Notes under the pieces: model-generated | Told to the model about the DNA's origin: nothing | The model's database searches: none | Seen by the model: only the letters and a program-made list of their open reading frames with translations | Shown: positions 10,632 through 18,975 of the stretch, piece after piece | Numbering within the stretch: the first letter of the stretch is position 1 | How the letters are laid out: every line of letters begins with the position of its first letter | Program-made: the position numbers and the translations under genes | Assembly: GCA_963664085.2 (NCBI GenBank) | Contig: CAXXLO010000002.1 | Location: 1,178,001-1,242,000 of the forward strand | Reading direction: 5' to 3' | DNA length: 64,000 nt | Origin: Bin5 sp022821545 | GTDB lineage: Bacteria > Chloroflexota > Anaerolineae > Caldilineales > Caldilineaceae

Positions 10632-13157
10632 ATGGTTGATTTCAAAAAGCTCAGGAGGCGACAACAGAATCCAAGACCGATTCACCCTGAACAGATATTC
10701 CTTCGGCTCCCAAAGTCGCCAGGACTCAATGACCTTTGGAATGGCCAAGCTGAGGCGTTGAGGCTATGGCACGAGAGGCGCGATGAAAAAGACAACGTCA
10801 TAAAACTGAATACAGGTGGGGGCAAGACACTTGTCGGGCTATTGATTGGTCAGTCCATCCTTAACGAGGAAAGGGGACCAGTCCTCTACTTGTGCCCGAC
10901 GAGACAGCTGCAAGAGCAAGTCATTGAAGAGTCGCAAAAGTATGGTATTCCCACTGTCGCTTACCCTAAGAATCCCGGCTTACCCATTGAGTTCCAAGCT
11001 GGCCAGGCTATAATGATTGCCACCTATCATGCACTTTTTAACGGCCATAGCAAGTTTGGTCTGTCTGGATACTCCCAGCAAGTCCAGCTAGCTGGAATCG
11101 TTTTTGACGACGCACATACCGCATTTTCAAATATGCGAGATATCTTTTTTCTCTCCATTAGAAAACAGAAAAGTCAAGATCTGTACCATGAGATAACTGT
11201 TCAATTTAGGGAAGCCTTTGAGCGCCAGAGTCGTCAAGGTACCTTTGACGACATTATCAACGGATTAGAAAACTCTATTGTGGAAGTCCCCTACATAGCT
11301 TGGAAAAATAGGGCAACTGAAGTCCGACAGAGACTTGCCGAAATTGCAAATGAGAACTTCCCCTTTGTTTGGCCCCTGATTCGGAATTCATTTGAACAAT
11401 GTCACGCACTGATCAGCAAGGACCAGTTCACTATTACCCCGCTCCTTCCATACGTCGATCTGTTTCCCAGTTTCACCGGTTGCCCAAACCGCATTTACAT
11501 GTCGGCTACTTTCGCCGACGACAGTTCATTAGTTAGGACTTTCGATGCAGATTTTGATTCCGTGTCAAGACCAGTCTCTCCAACATCACTGGCTGGCGTT
11601 GGAGAAAGGATGATACTCGCCCCGGAATTAATGCCTCTGTTCGAGGTCGACTATAGAGTCTTAGCCAGCAAACTTGCCAAAGAGGTGGCGCTGTCCGCGG
11701 GAGTAGTGATACTTTCCCCTTCAAAGCAAAGAGCCCTACAGTGGGATGATGTAGCGACTGTAGTAGAAGGAGACGACGTTTCTACGGCAGTTAAGGCTCT
11801 AAAGTGTAGTTCAAGTCTAGACAATGGCCCATATGTATTTCCTAACCGGTACGACGGTATTGATCTGCCTGCCAACAGTTGTCGACTATTGATTCTTTCA
11901 GGGTTACCAAAGGGGAGCAACGATTATGACTTGCATAGAGCGACGGTATTGGAAGGCAGTGGTACCATCAACGCTGCCCTGGCTCAGAAAATCGAACAAG
12001 GTATGGGAAGAGGAACCAGAGGAGGCGGAGATCACTGTGTTGTGCTGCTGCTCGGAAACGAACTCGTAGGGTGGGTGAGCCGCGCCGAAAATCTGCAGTT
12101 GCTGACCAATACGACGCAGGCCCAAGTCAAAATCGGTGTAAAGATTAGCAATGAGATCGACTCCCATGATGCGTTGGGAAAAACTATGAACCAGTGTCTG
12201 GCACGTTCAAGTGACTGGACCGAGTACCATGCAAATGAACTGGCAGATTCTACTTTCCTTCAGCCAGTGGATGAACGAAGCCTCAAAGTCGCGGCGGCTG
12301 AAAGGAAGTATTTTAGACTGATGAGAGAGGGATACTACCAGAAGGCGACAACTACAATTAGAGATTTCGTTGGCAAAAATCAAAACCTTGACCCCAAACT
12401 GAAAGGATGGCTTCTTGAACTTGGTGCTCGGTCAGCTCACCAAAGCAACAACGCAACATTACGTGAAGAACTGCAACATGAAGCGTACTCCTACAATAAG
12501 AATTTGCATCGCCCTTCATCTCAAATCCGATATGTTCCTCTCAGCGTGCCTACGAAGCAGGCGGGAAGAATAGCAGACTACCTTGAAGGATTCGAACTCA
12601 AACATGGAGCGCTAGCTGAATTCGAGCAAATTGTGTCAAAGTTAGTGCCTGCGGCTTCAAGCAATCAGTTTGAAGAAGCCTTAAAGAATTTAGGTCATTT
12701 GCTTGGATTCTCAGCAGAGAGACCAGAAAAAGAGCAAAATATCGGGCCAGACGTTCTTTGGCTCTTAGATAGCTGTACCACGTGGACAATTGAGGCTAAG
12801 AGTCAAAAGCAAGTTGACAGTGGTCTAAGGAAGTCTGAACAAGGCCAATTGTTAACTGCATTACAATGGGTAGGCGAGCAGTATCCTACGATCAACCATT
12901 TCGGAATCGTAGTTCATCCTAATGCCGATGCTACCAAGTCAGTTACCGTTGGGAAGACGATGGCCCTCACATTGCCAAAGTTGGGAGAGCTTGTCGGGTC
13001 GGTCCGTACACTATTGGAGGAATTGGTCTCCGAAACAATGGACCGATCAACTTTAGAGGCGCGATGCGAGTCGAGACTTCGCGACTTGCAACTCTGCCCA
13101 GGTCAGATTGGGAATCGTTATCTCTCTCCCTTTGTTAATGCCGAAGGTGCAGATTGA
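10632..13157 (+). CDS. SF2 helicase with C-terminal PD-(D/E)xK nuclease, putative single-gene defence protein
   Basis: An 841-aa protein. The N-terminal helicase has Walker A TGGGKT at 61-66, a DDAH box at 159-162, SAT at 291-293 and motif VI QGMGRGTR at 456-463, most like the XPD/DinG branch of SF2. The C-terminal region contains a restriction-like core: GPDVLW (D707) followed by WTIEAKSQ (E721, K723), i.e. the PD...ExK arrangement. A linker of about 200 residues lies between them. It stands alone between diverged direct repeats and uses a more AT-rich composition than the isomerase before it, which suggests transfer. I know of no named family I could assign from sequence. DNA restriction is the likeliest role; DNA repair is the alternative. 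Confidence 0.75.
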   Translation: MVDFKKLRRRQQNPRPIHPEQIFLRLPKSPGLNDLWNGQAEALRLWHERRDEKDNVIKLNTGGGKTLVGLLIGQSILNEERGPVLYLCPTRQLQEQVIEESQKYGIPTVAYPKNPGLPIEFQAGQAIMIATYHALFNGHSKFGLSGYSQQVQLAGIVFDDAHTAFSNMRDIFFLSIRKQKSQDLYHEITVQFREAFERQSRQGTFDDIINGLENSIVEVPYIAWKNRATEVRQRLAEIANENFPFVWPLIRNSFEQCHALISKDQFTITPLLPYVDLFPSFTGCPNRIYMSATFADDSSLVRTFDADFDSVSRPVSPTSLAGVGERMILAPELMPLFEVDYRVLASKLAKEVALSAGVVILSPSKQRALQWDDVATVVEGDDVSTAVKALKCSSSLDNGPYVFPNRYDGIDLPANSCRLLILSGLPKGSNDYDLHRATVLEGSGTINAALAQKIEQGMGRGTRGGGDHCVVLLLGNELVGWVSRAENLQLLTNTTQAQVKIGVKISNEIDSHDALGKTMNQCLARSSDWTEYHANELADSTFLQPVDERSLKVAAAERKYFRLMREGYYQKATTTIRDFVGKNQNLDPKLKGWLLELGARSAHQSNNATLREELQHEAYSYNKNLHRPSSQIRYVPLSVPTKQAGRIADYLEGFELKHGALAEFEQIVSKLVPAASSNQFEEALKNLGHLLGFSAERPEKEQNIGPDVLWLLDSCTTWTIEAKSQKQVDSGLRKSEQGQLLTALQWVGEQYPTINHFGIVVHPNADATKSVTVGKTMALTLPKLGELVGSVRTLLEELVSETMDRSTLEARCESRLRDLQLCPGQIGNRYLSPFVNAEGAD

Positions 13158-13433
13158 CAAGCAGACTTACAGAATTGGACTGGGCACACTCCTGTCTTTC
13201 CCAGATCGAGGCACCTGTCCATTGGCCACATTGTAGAATTGTATGGATAGTCTTCTCACAGTGATGGACCGACGTAAGCGTAAAGCAACCCTGGTCTAAA
13301 TCCTTGACGGCAATGACTAGGCGTCGTTGATATTTCAATGAAGCAGGCAAGATCCGCGCAATCGAAAGCGGGGAAGTGGGGGATCAGACGATATCTGGCC
13401 GTGCGCCAGGGGCCCAGCGCCCTATCGTTTCTC

Positions 13434-13547
13434 ATGTAGATCCCAAACGGGTCCACGAGCTTGCGAGTGTCAATGGAGCGAGTGAGACGCCTGCGATGTC
13501 AGGCCGCAGCCCATGCGAAAACTCTTGGTTTCAAATTGAACGTACAT
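13434..13547. repeat. Diverged ~100-bp direct repeat, right of helicase-nuclease gene
   Basis: Partner of 10415-10526, in the same orientation. It begins ATGTAGAtCCCAAAcGgG and ends TGCGAAAAcTCTTGGTtTC AAATT. The middle is diverged. It may be a duplicated attachment or insertion region of the helicase-nuclease cassette, or an unrelated dispersed repeat. Confidence 0.65.
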
Positions 13548-13619
13548 GAGTTCCCGTTTATCATGTAATCATCATATTGTTGTGAACAAACGATGTTCTA
13601 TCTCTTGAAAATTTTTTCT

Positions 13620-13694
13620 CGTAAACGCTCGTGGATCGCTCGTAAACGCTCGTACGAGCGTTTACCTGTTACATACGAGTTCCCGTACGAGCGT
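13620..13694. repeat. Palindromic CGTAAACGCTCGT repeat cluster
   Basis: CGTAAACGCTCGT occurs at 13620-13632 and 13641-13653. The second copy continues into its own mirror image, making a perfect 24-bp palindrome at 13642-13665 (half-site GTAAACGCTCGT). A further half-site CGTACGAGCGT sits at 13684-13694. It could bind a dimeric regulator or recombinase, or form a cruciform. Confidence 0.75.
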
Positions 13695-13929
13695 CCGACC
13701 TGTGTTCAGGGAGCGCCTAGCCCAGCTCTTCGTGCAGTTACACCGAAACTGTGTCTCTTCAGCCCGCTTTGAAACCCCGCCTTTTCACCGAACGCAGCCA
13801 GAAGAGCTTGCCTTCTCGCCACACCTTGAAAATGTCAACGAGCTCTGGTAACGTCATCACTCCGAATTGGGTTCAGTTCCGAAAGGCAGGAAACCGGGGG
13901 CTGGAAACGACTCGGTGAGTGGGGTTGTA

Positions 13930-14946
13930 ATGCGTACGCAAGAGCCGAAGGGGCTGTACCTGCTGGGTGAGAGCGCCTTTGCCCGCATATACGGGGAGGA
14001 TACGCGCCGCGACATCGAAGCGCAGGTGGAGATAGTCGCGCCGTTGCAGACGCCCGAGTCGATCGCCGCCGACCCATCGGTGCTGGCGGATGTCTCTCTG
14101 ATCTTCTCCGGCTGGGGCATGGCGCAAGTAGACGAAACCTTCCTCGACGCCGCGCCCAATCTGGAGGCGATCTTCTACGCCGCCGGCACCGTCCGCTACT
14201 TTGTGACCGGCGCCATGTGGGAGCGGAGCGTGCGCCTGACCAGCGGTTACGGCGCCAACGCCGAATTCGTGGCGCCCTACACCCTGGCGCAGATCATCCT
14301 CAGCCTGAAACGCGTCTGGCATTTCGCAAACAAGCTCCGCCAGGAGGGAACCTACAGTTCGTTTGATAAGGATCCGCTGCCCGGCCTCTACACCGGCGTC
14401 GTCGGCCTGATCTCGCTGGGCCAGGTCGGGCTCCGCGTCGCGCGCCTGCTGCATGAGACGCTGCCCGCCGTGCGCGTCCTGGCTTACGACCCCTTCCTGA
14501 CGCCGGTTTTGGCCGCGGAGCTGAACGTAGAACCGGTCGGGCTGGACGACCTGTTCAAGAGTTGTGACGTGGTCTCGCTGCATACGCCCTGGCTGCCCGA
14601 GACGGTCGGCATGATAACCGGCGCGCATCTGGCCTCGATGAAAAAGGGCGCGAGCTTTATCAACACCGCGCGCGGCGCCGTCGTGAACGAGCCGGAGATG
14701 ATCGCCGTCCTCCAGCAGCGCCCGGACCTGTTCGCCCTGCTGGATGTCACCTACCCGGAGCCGCCTGTCGCCGGATCGCCCCTCTACAGCCTGCCCAACG
14801 TGCTCCTCACCCCCCATATCGCCGGCGCGCACAACACCGAATGCCTGCTGATGGGCCGCACGATGGTGACCGAGCTGGCCCGCTACCTGGCGGGTGAACG
14901 TATGGAATACGAGGTCACACAGGAAATGCTGCCGCTGCTGGCCTGA
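13930..14946 (+). CDS. D-isomer-specific 2-hydroxyacid dehydrogenase
   Basis: A 338-aa NAD-dependent oxidoreductase of the D-2-hydroxyacid dehydrogenase family, interconverting a 2-keto acid and a 2-hydroxy acid in the cytosol. The Rossmann motif GLISLGQVG, the substrate-binding arginine in NTARGAVV, the glutamate in TYPEPP and the catalytic histidine in LTPHIAGAH are all present. I take ATG 13930 (MRTQEPKG) because family homology begins there; an upstream in-frame ATG at 13867 adds low-complexity residues. It is followed closely by a sugar isomerase and a methyltransferase on the same strand. A second paralogue is at 55918. Confidence 0.85.
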   Translation: MRTQEPKGLYLLGESAFARIYGEDTRRDIEAQVEIVAPLQTPESIAADPSVLADVSLIFSGWGMAQVDETFLDAAPNLEAIFYAAGTVRYFVTGAMWERSVRLTSGYGANAEFVAPYTLAQIILSLKRVWHFANKLRQEGTYSSFDKDPLPGLYTGVVGLISLGQVGLRVARLLHETLPAVRVLAYDPFLTPVLAAELNVEPVGLDDLFKSCDVVSLHTPWLPETVGMITGAHLASMKKGASFINTARGAVVNEPEMIAVLQQRPDLFALLDVTYPEPPVAGSPLYSLPNVLLTPHIAGAHNTECLLMGRTMVTELARYLAGERMEYEVTQEMLPLLA

Positions 14947-15004
14947 TGCGGGGCTTGCCGCCGGTGGGATGGGCGCGGAGATTTCGCGCCCGCCAGGAAC
15001 ACCC

Positions 15005-15781
15005 ATGTTTTTGCCCGGACTCGTCTCAATCACTTTTCGCCAACTCACTGCAGCCGAAATCATCGCCCTGGTGACGCAGGCCGGCCTGGCCGCGGTTGAA
15101 TGGGGTGGTGATATCCACGTTCCGCACGGGGACGAGGCGCAGGCGCGGGCCGTCGCCCGCATGGGCGCTGACGCCGGTCTGGACGTGGCGGCCTACGGCT
15201 CCTACTACCGCGTCGGCCACCCCGAAACCGGTCCATTCGAAGCGGTGCTGGCCTCTGCGGTCGCGCTGGGCGCGCCGCAGATTCGTGTATGGCCCGGAAA
15301 CCAGGGCAGCGGCGACGCGGACGAGACCTACTTTCAGACCGTGGTAGAGGACAGTCGCCGCATCGCCGGTCTCGCCCAGGCCGAGGGCATTGGCATCGTC
15401 TACGAATTCCACGCCAATACGCTCACCGACACAAACGCGGCGGCCCTGCGTCTCCTGCAGACCGTAGACCATGCCAAGGTGCGCTCGCTGTGGCAGCCGC
15501 CCCGTTTTTCCGCGCCCGCCGGCAACCTCGCCGGACTGGAGATGCTGCGGCCCTGGCTGGAGCATCTGCACGTCTTCCACTGGCATCTGCAGACCGGAGA
15601 GCGCCGCCCCCTGGCAGAGGGCAAGCAGCTCTGGCGGGACTATCTGGCGCACGCGGGAGATCCCGACCGCACGCGCTACGCGCTGCTGGAGTTCGTTGAG
15701 GACGACGCGCCGGAGTCCTTCCTGCGCGATGCCGCGACGCTGCTGCACTGGCTCGGCGACGGGTCCGCCGCGAGCAGCTGA
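15005..15781 (+). CDS. Sugar phosphate isomerase/epimerase, TIM barrel
   Basis: A 258-aa TIM-barrel isomerase/epimerase. Visible markers are AAVEWGGDIHVP near the N-terminus, YEFHANTLTD (metal-binding E and H) and HLHVFHWHL in the second half. ATG 15005 begins MFLPGLVSIT; the frame is open further upstream, but that region overlaps the preceding gene and is not homologous. The 58-bp gap to the dehydrogenase suggests one operon, so the two may act on successive steps of a sugar-acid pathway. The substrate is unknown. Confidence 0.8.
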   Translation: MFLPGLVSITFRQLTAAEIIALVTQAGLAAVEWGGDIHVPHGDEAQARAVARMGADAGLDVAAYGSYYRVGHPETGPFEAVLASAVALGAPQIRVWPGNQGSGDADETYFQTVVEDSRRIAGLAQAEGIGIVYEFHANTLTDTNAAALRLLQTVDHAKVRSLWQPPRFSAPAGNLAGLEMLRPWLEHLHVFHWHLQTGERRPLAEGKQLWRDYLAHAGDPDRTRYALLEFVEDDAPESFLRDAATLLHWLGDGSAASS

Positions 15782-15804
15782 CTACGGCCCTCTGACTGCG
15801 ACCC

Positions 15805-17112
15805 ATGGCCCACGTCCGCCAGCAGATCCCTGCCGACCCGGATGGCGCCAGCGCTGTCCTCGCGCTCACAGTTCGTCCCTGGGCGCCGGCCGCGGTCAAT
15901 CAGCATGTGCGCCTCGTGCTGGGTGATGCCGAATGTGCGGCCAGCAGCGCGGTCTGGGTGGAGATCGGCTATGGGCTGGAGGGCGCCCCCCTGACCTATC
16001 TGCGTCACATCCTGCAGGTTGACGGCTGGCGCTTGGCCGAACCGATCGAGCAGCTCCTCAGCGGCGCGACCCCCTACGCAACCTGGCGCAGCAGCTGCCC
16101 GCCTGCGCTGCTGATGGCGCGCGCCGGAGACGAGGACGCGCAGGGCAACCCGACCTATCAGTTGACGCTGCAGCTGACCGTCAGCGCGCTGACCGACGCC
16201 GGATCCCGCGACGGCTCCGCCATCACCTTCGCCCTGGACCGCGTCAGCCGCGAGGAACTCCTTCGCTTCGGAGAAACGTTCGACCGGGAGTTGCGCCATG
16301 CGCTTGAACACCATTGGCCCAACACTGCCCCGGCCAGTGCGGCGCTGACGTCGTCCGGCCTGGAGATAAAAACGTTCAGCAACCGTGTCAACGCGACAGC
16401 CTATGACGCGCTTGGCAGCGCCTATAGCCACGACTACCTGGCCGAACCGTTCTTCCGTGAGGCGTTCGAGGGCTGGCTGGAGATGCTGCCCGCCGGTGGC
16501 CGCGTGCTGGAGGTCGGCTGCGGGCACGGCAGACCGATCGCGGCTGCGCTGGCAGATGCCGGACAGCGCGTCACCGGCATCGACCCGTCGGCTCAGATGA
16601 TCGCCGAGGCCCGCCAGGCTGTGCCGGGGCAGGACTTTCGTCAGCTGGCGCTGGTGGAGTTGGAGGAAACGGACGCCTTCGACGGGGCCTGCTGCTTCTT
16701 TTCGCTGCTGTGCATGGACCCCATCGAACTGCGGGTCGGCCTGGAGCGGCTGCACAGGGCGCTGAAACCCGGGGCGCCGCTTCTGATCGTCTCCGGCGTG
16801 CCGGATCAATTCACGCGCACATCACCCCTGCGCAGCGTACAGGGCCGGACCACCTGGGAGTGGCCCTACGATCACGAGGACATGACCGCCGTTCTGACCG
16901 CGCATGGCAAGTGGCAGATCGGGTCGCCGGCGCTGCGCTTCTACGACACCGACACACTCAAACAGATCGAGGCAACCTCACTGGACCATCTGGCCGCCGA
17001 TCCCCGCTATCTCCCCGGCGCCGAGATGTCCGATCCGCTGGCGTTTGCGACGGGGAAAAGGGTTGTCAAGGGCGTCTATGCCATCATCGCTCACCGGGAA
17101 GCGGTGGATTGA
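15805..17112 (+). CDS. Class I SAM methyltransferase with extra N-terminal domain
   Basis: A 435-aa protein. The second half is a class I SAM-dependent methyltransferase, with motif I VLEVGCGHG at 234-242, the acidic residue of motif II in VTGIDPSAQM and the post-motif region LHRALKPGAPLLIVSG. The first ~190 residues are not part of that domain; they have a regular pattern of hydrophobic strands (TYQLTLQLTVSAL) and I do not recognise the family. The start codon follows the isomerase stop by 23 bases, with no strong ribosome binding site. The methyl acceptor is unknown; small-molecule methylation is likelier than RNA, given the domain type. Confidence 0.72.
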   Translation: MAHVRQQIPADPDGASAVLALTVRPWAPAAVNQHVRLVLGDAECAASSAVWVEIGYGLEGAPLTYLRHILQVDGWRLAEPIEQLLSGATPYATWRSSCPPALLMARAGDEDAQGNPTYQLTLQLTVSALTDAGSRDGSAITFALDRVSREELLRFGETFDRELRHALEHHWPNTAPASAALTSSGLEIKTFSNRVNATAYDALGSAYSHDYLAEPFFREAFEGWLEMLPAGGRVLEVGCGHGRPIAAALADAGQRVTGIDPSAQMIAEARQAVPGQDFRQLALVELEETDAFDGACCFFSLLCMDPIELRVGLERLHRALKPGAPLLIVSGVPDQFTRTSPLRSVQGRTTWEWPYDHEDMTAVLTAHGKWQIGSPALRFYDTDTLKQIEATSLDHLAADPRYLPGAEMSDPLAFATGKRVVKGVYAIIAHREAVD

Positions 17113-17128
17113 GGCTGCCGGCACTCCC

Positions 17129-18187
17129 TCAACCCGCATCCACCCCAAACGCGCCCCTGACCGCGATCTTGAACGCCGTCTTCCCGTCCAGCTCATAGCC
17201 GCCGTCGAGCGCGTCGAAGCCCTCGGCCACCCGCTCCAGGGGCAGGACGTGGCTGATCACCGCGCTGAAATCGACGTCACTGCTCTGCAGCACCGCCACC
17301 GCGCGCGTGAAATGATGGTAGCGGCTGCCCCATACGCCTTCCAGCCGCAGATTGGGGCGTAGAAAGTGCCGGTGCGGGTTCACCTCGACCGTGCCGACGT
17401 CGACAAAGTGACCGACCTCGACAAAAACGCCGTCTTCCTTTACAAGCTCCAGCCCTTCGGGAAAGGCCGGCAGAAAGCCCGCCGCCTCGATTACCACGTC
17501 CGCGCCGGCCCGGCCCGGCGTCATCCCCAGCGCCATCTCCCTGCGCTCATCCGCGTCGGGCGCCTCCATGATGTCCACCGTCTCGTGCGCGCCCAGCTTG
17601 CGGGCGAGTTCCAGGCGGCCGGCCGGGCCGCCGATGACGATCAGGCGGCCCGCGCCGCTGATCCTGGCCGCGATCAGGCACATCATCCCGATCGGTCCGG
17701 CCCCTTGCACGATGACCGTGTCGCCGATCTTGACGTCGCCCCGCAGCGCGCTATGCACGCCGACCGTAAACGGCTCGGCCAGGACGCCCACCTGCGGCGG
17801 CGCATCCAACTTGATCATGCACGACTCCGGGTCGGACAGGTAGATGTAGTCGGCAAAGCCGCCGCTGAAAGGCTCATCCGCGCTGCGGTAGCCGTAGATC
17901 ATGCCGCTGTTGCGAGGATGAAAGACCACCCGGTCCCCCTCTCTGATCGGGGTGCCGTTAAAGTCGGTGGTCAGACCTTTGCCCAGGGCTTCGATGATGC
18001 CGACATTCTCATGGCCCAGCATCGTTGCCGGCTCGATCCCCTTCTGCCAGTTGTGAATATCGGTGCCGCAAATGCCGCATAGCTCCTGCCGCAGCAGAAC
18101 CGTGCCCGGCGCGGGGTCCGGTACGGTATATTCACCCATGCTGAACTGTTTCCCTTCTGTCGAAACTGCCAGTCCTACCCGTGTCAT
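17129..18187 (-). CDS. Zinc-type alcohol dehydrogenase (MDR family)
   Basis: A 352-aa medium-chain dehydrogenase/reductase. The catalytic zinc site is present (CGICGTD with C40, GHE at 58-60) and a nucleotide-binding glycine motif follows in the middle (VQGAGPIGMM). The four-cysteine structural zinc loop usual near residue 90-110 is missing. ATG 18187 has AAGGAG seven bases upstream, so the upstream extension of the frame is rejected. It points against the neighbouring plus-strand genes. Sorbitol/threonine dehydrogenase-like activity on a polyol or sugar alcohol is the usual family role; the substrate is not determined here. Confidence 0.82.
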   Translation of the reverse strand: MTRVGLAVSTEGKQFSMGEYTVPDPAPGTVLLRQELCGICGTDIHNWQKGIEPATMLGHENVGIIEALGKGLTTDFNGTPIREGDRVVFHPRNSGMIYGYRSADEPFSGGFADYIYLSDPESCMIKLDAPPQVGVLAEPFTVGVHSALRGDVKIGDTVIVQGAGPIGMMCLIAARISGAGRLIVIGGPAGRLELARKLGAHETVDIMEAPDADERREMALGMTPGRAGADVVIEAAGFLPAFPEGLELVKEDGVFVEVGHFVDVGTVEVNPHRHFLRPNLRLEGVWGSRYHHFTRAVAVLQSSDVDFSAVISHVLPLERVAEGFDALDGGYELDGKTAFKIAVRGAFGVDAG

Positions 18188-18276
18188 CGTAGTCTCCTTA
18201 TTGCTTTCCGTCTTGCATTCCACTGCCTGCGGCGGCGCTGGTCATTGGCGCTGATCATTGACGCTCGCCGCTGCGC

Positions 18277-18792
18277 TCACCCGCTCATGGCGATGAGCTG
18301 CGGCTGGACCACCCGCGTCAGCTCTTCGACCGTCAGCTGCAGCATCGTCCTGTCGTCGCCGCCCCCGGCGTAGACGAACCCGGGGGCCAGGTCCGCGATC
18401 GAACTGTCCAGCAGCGCCTGCACCGCCGTGCAATGGCCGAACGGGGGCACGCCGCCGGCCGCATATCCGAGCAGCTGCAGCACGACGTCCGGCGGGGCCA
18501 GCTTGATGCGTTTGATGCCCACGCCGTGCAGGTCTGCCAGCGGCCGTTTCTCCACGCGGCGCTCACCGTGGCTGATGACGACGAACGGGGCCGGCGGAGC
18601 CTCCCGGTCGCCCGGCTTTTGCGCCAGAAACAGCAGCGTTTTGAGGATGCGGTCCGGCTCCACGCCGAGGGCTGCCGCGGCGGCCGGCACGGTGGGCGTG
18701 TCACCTATTTCACGCAGCAGCTGAGCTTCGATCCCGTTCTCGTCGATGAATCTTTGCAGGTCGTCCGGTGTGCGCATGGAATTTTCCGTCAT
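18277..18792 (-). CDS. YbaK/ProX-type aminoacyl-tRNA deacylase
   Basis: A cytosolic editing-type deacylase of the YbaK/EbsC/ProX family, which hydrolyses mischarged tRNAs. The family signature is visible: the KTLLF stretch around residue 40-45, FVVISHGERRVEKRPLADL, a proline-rich turn AGGVPPFGH and FVYAGGG near the C-terminus. The start is uncertain between 18792 (MTENSMRTPDD) and 18777 (MRTPDD); neither has a strong ribosome binding site, and the family length (about 160 aa) allows both. The open frame upstream is not homologous. It lies behind the alcohol dehydrogenase on the same strand with a 90-bp gap. Confidence 0.8.
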   Translation of the reverse strand: MTENSMRTPDDLQRFIDENGIEAQLLREIGDTPTVPAAAAALGVEPDRILKTLLFLAQKPGDREAPPAPFVVISHGERRVEKRPLADLHGVGIKRIKLAPPDVVLQLLGYAAGGVPPFGHCTAVQALLDSSIADLAPGFVYAGGGDDRTMLQLTVEELTRVVQPQLIAMSG

Positions 18793-18975
18793 CTTTGCAG
18801 TGCAACGACTCGATGGTTGAAATGTACCAGTGTACCAGGGGATTCGCAAACGGATCATGGCTAAATCACCCTGCAAGTGGCGCGCAGCTTGCCGTTGTGA
18901 TAGCATACTCCGCGACGGTCGCAATGGGCATCGCGCCCCCACAGTCTGGCTGACCACTGAAAACTATCCGACGCA

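Larger units (their letters stand above)
13158..13929. other. Long non-coding spacer with repeat and palindromes
   Basis: About 770 bp without a convincing gene. It holds the right-hand direct repeat (13434-13547) and a cluster of palindromic CGTAAACGCTCGT/CGTACGAGCGT units (13620-13694). The remainder shows no recognisable remnant that I could name. Confidence 0.6.

Noticed and set aside
13620..13694. Possible CRISPR-like repeat array
   Set aside because: Units are palindromic, irregularly spaced and lack equal-length spacers; no cas genes are nearby.
13873..15162. Long minus-strand open frame of 429 codons over the hydroxyacid dehydrogenase
   Set aside because: It is the antisense shadow of a high-GC gene; the plus-strand protein has clear family motifs.
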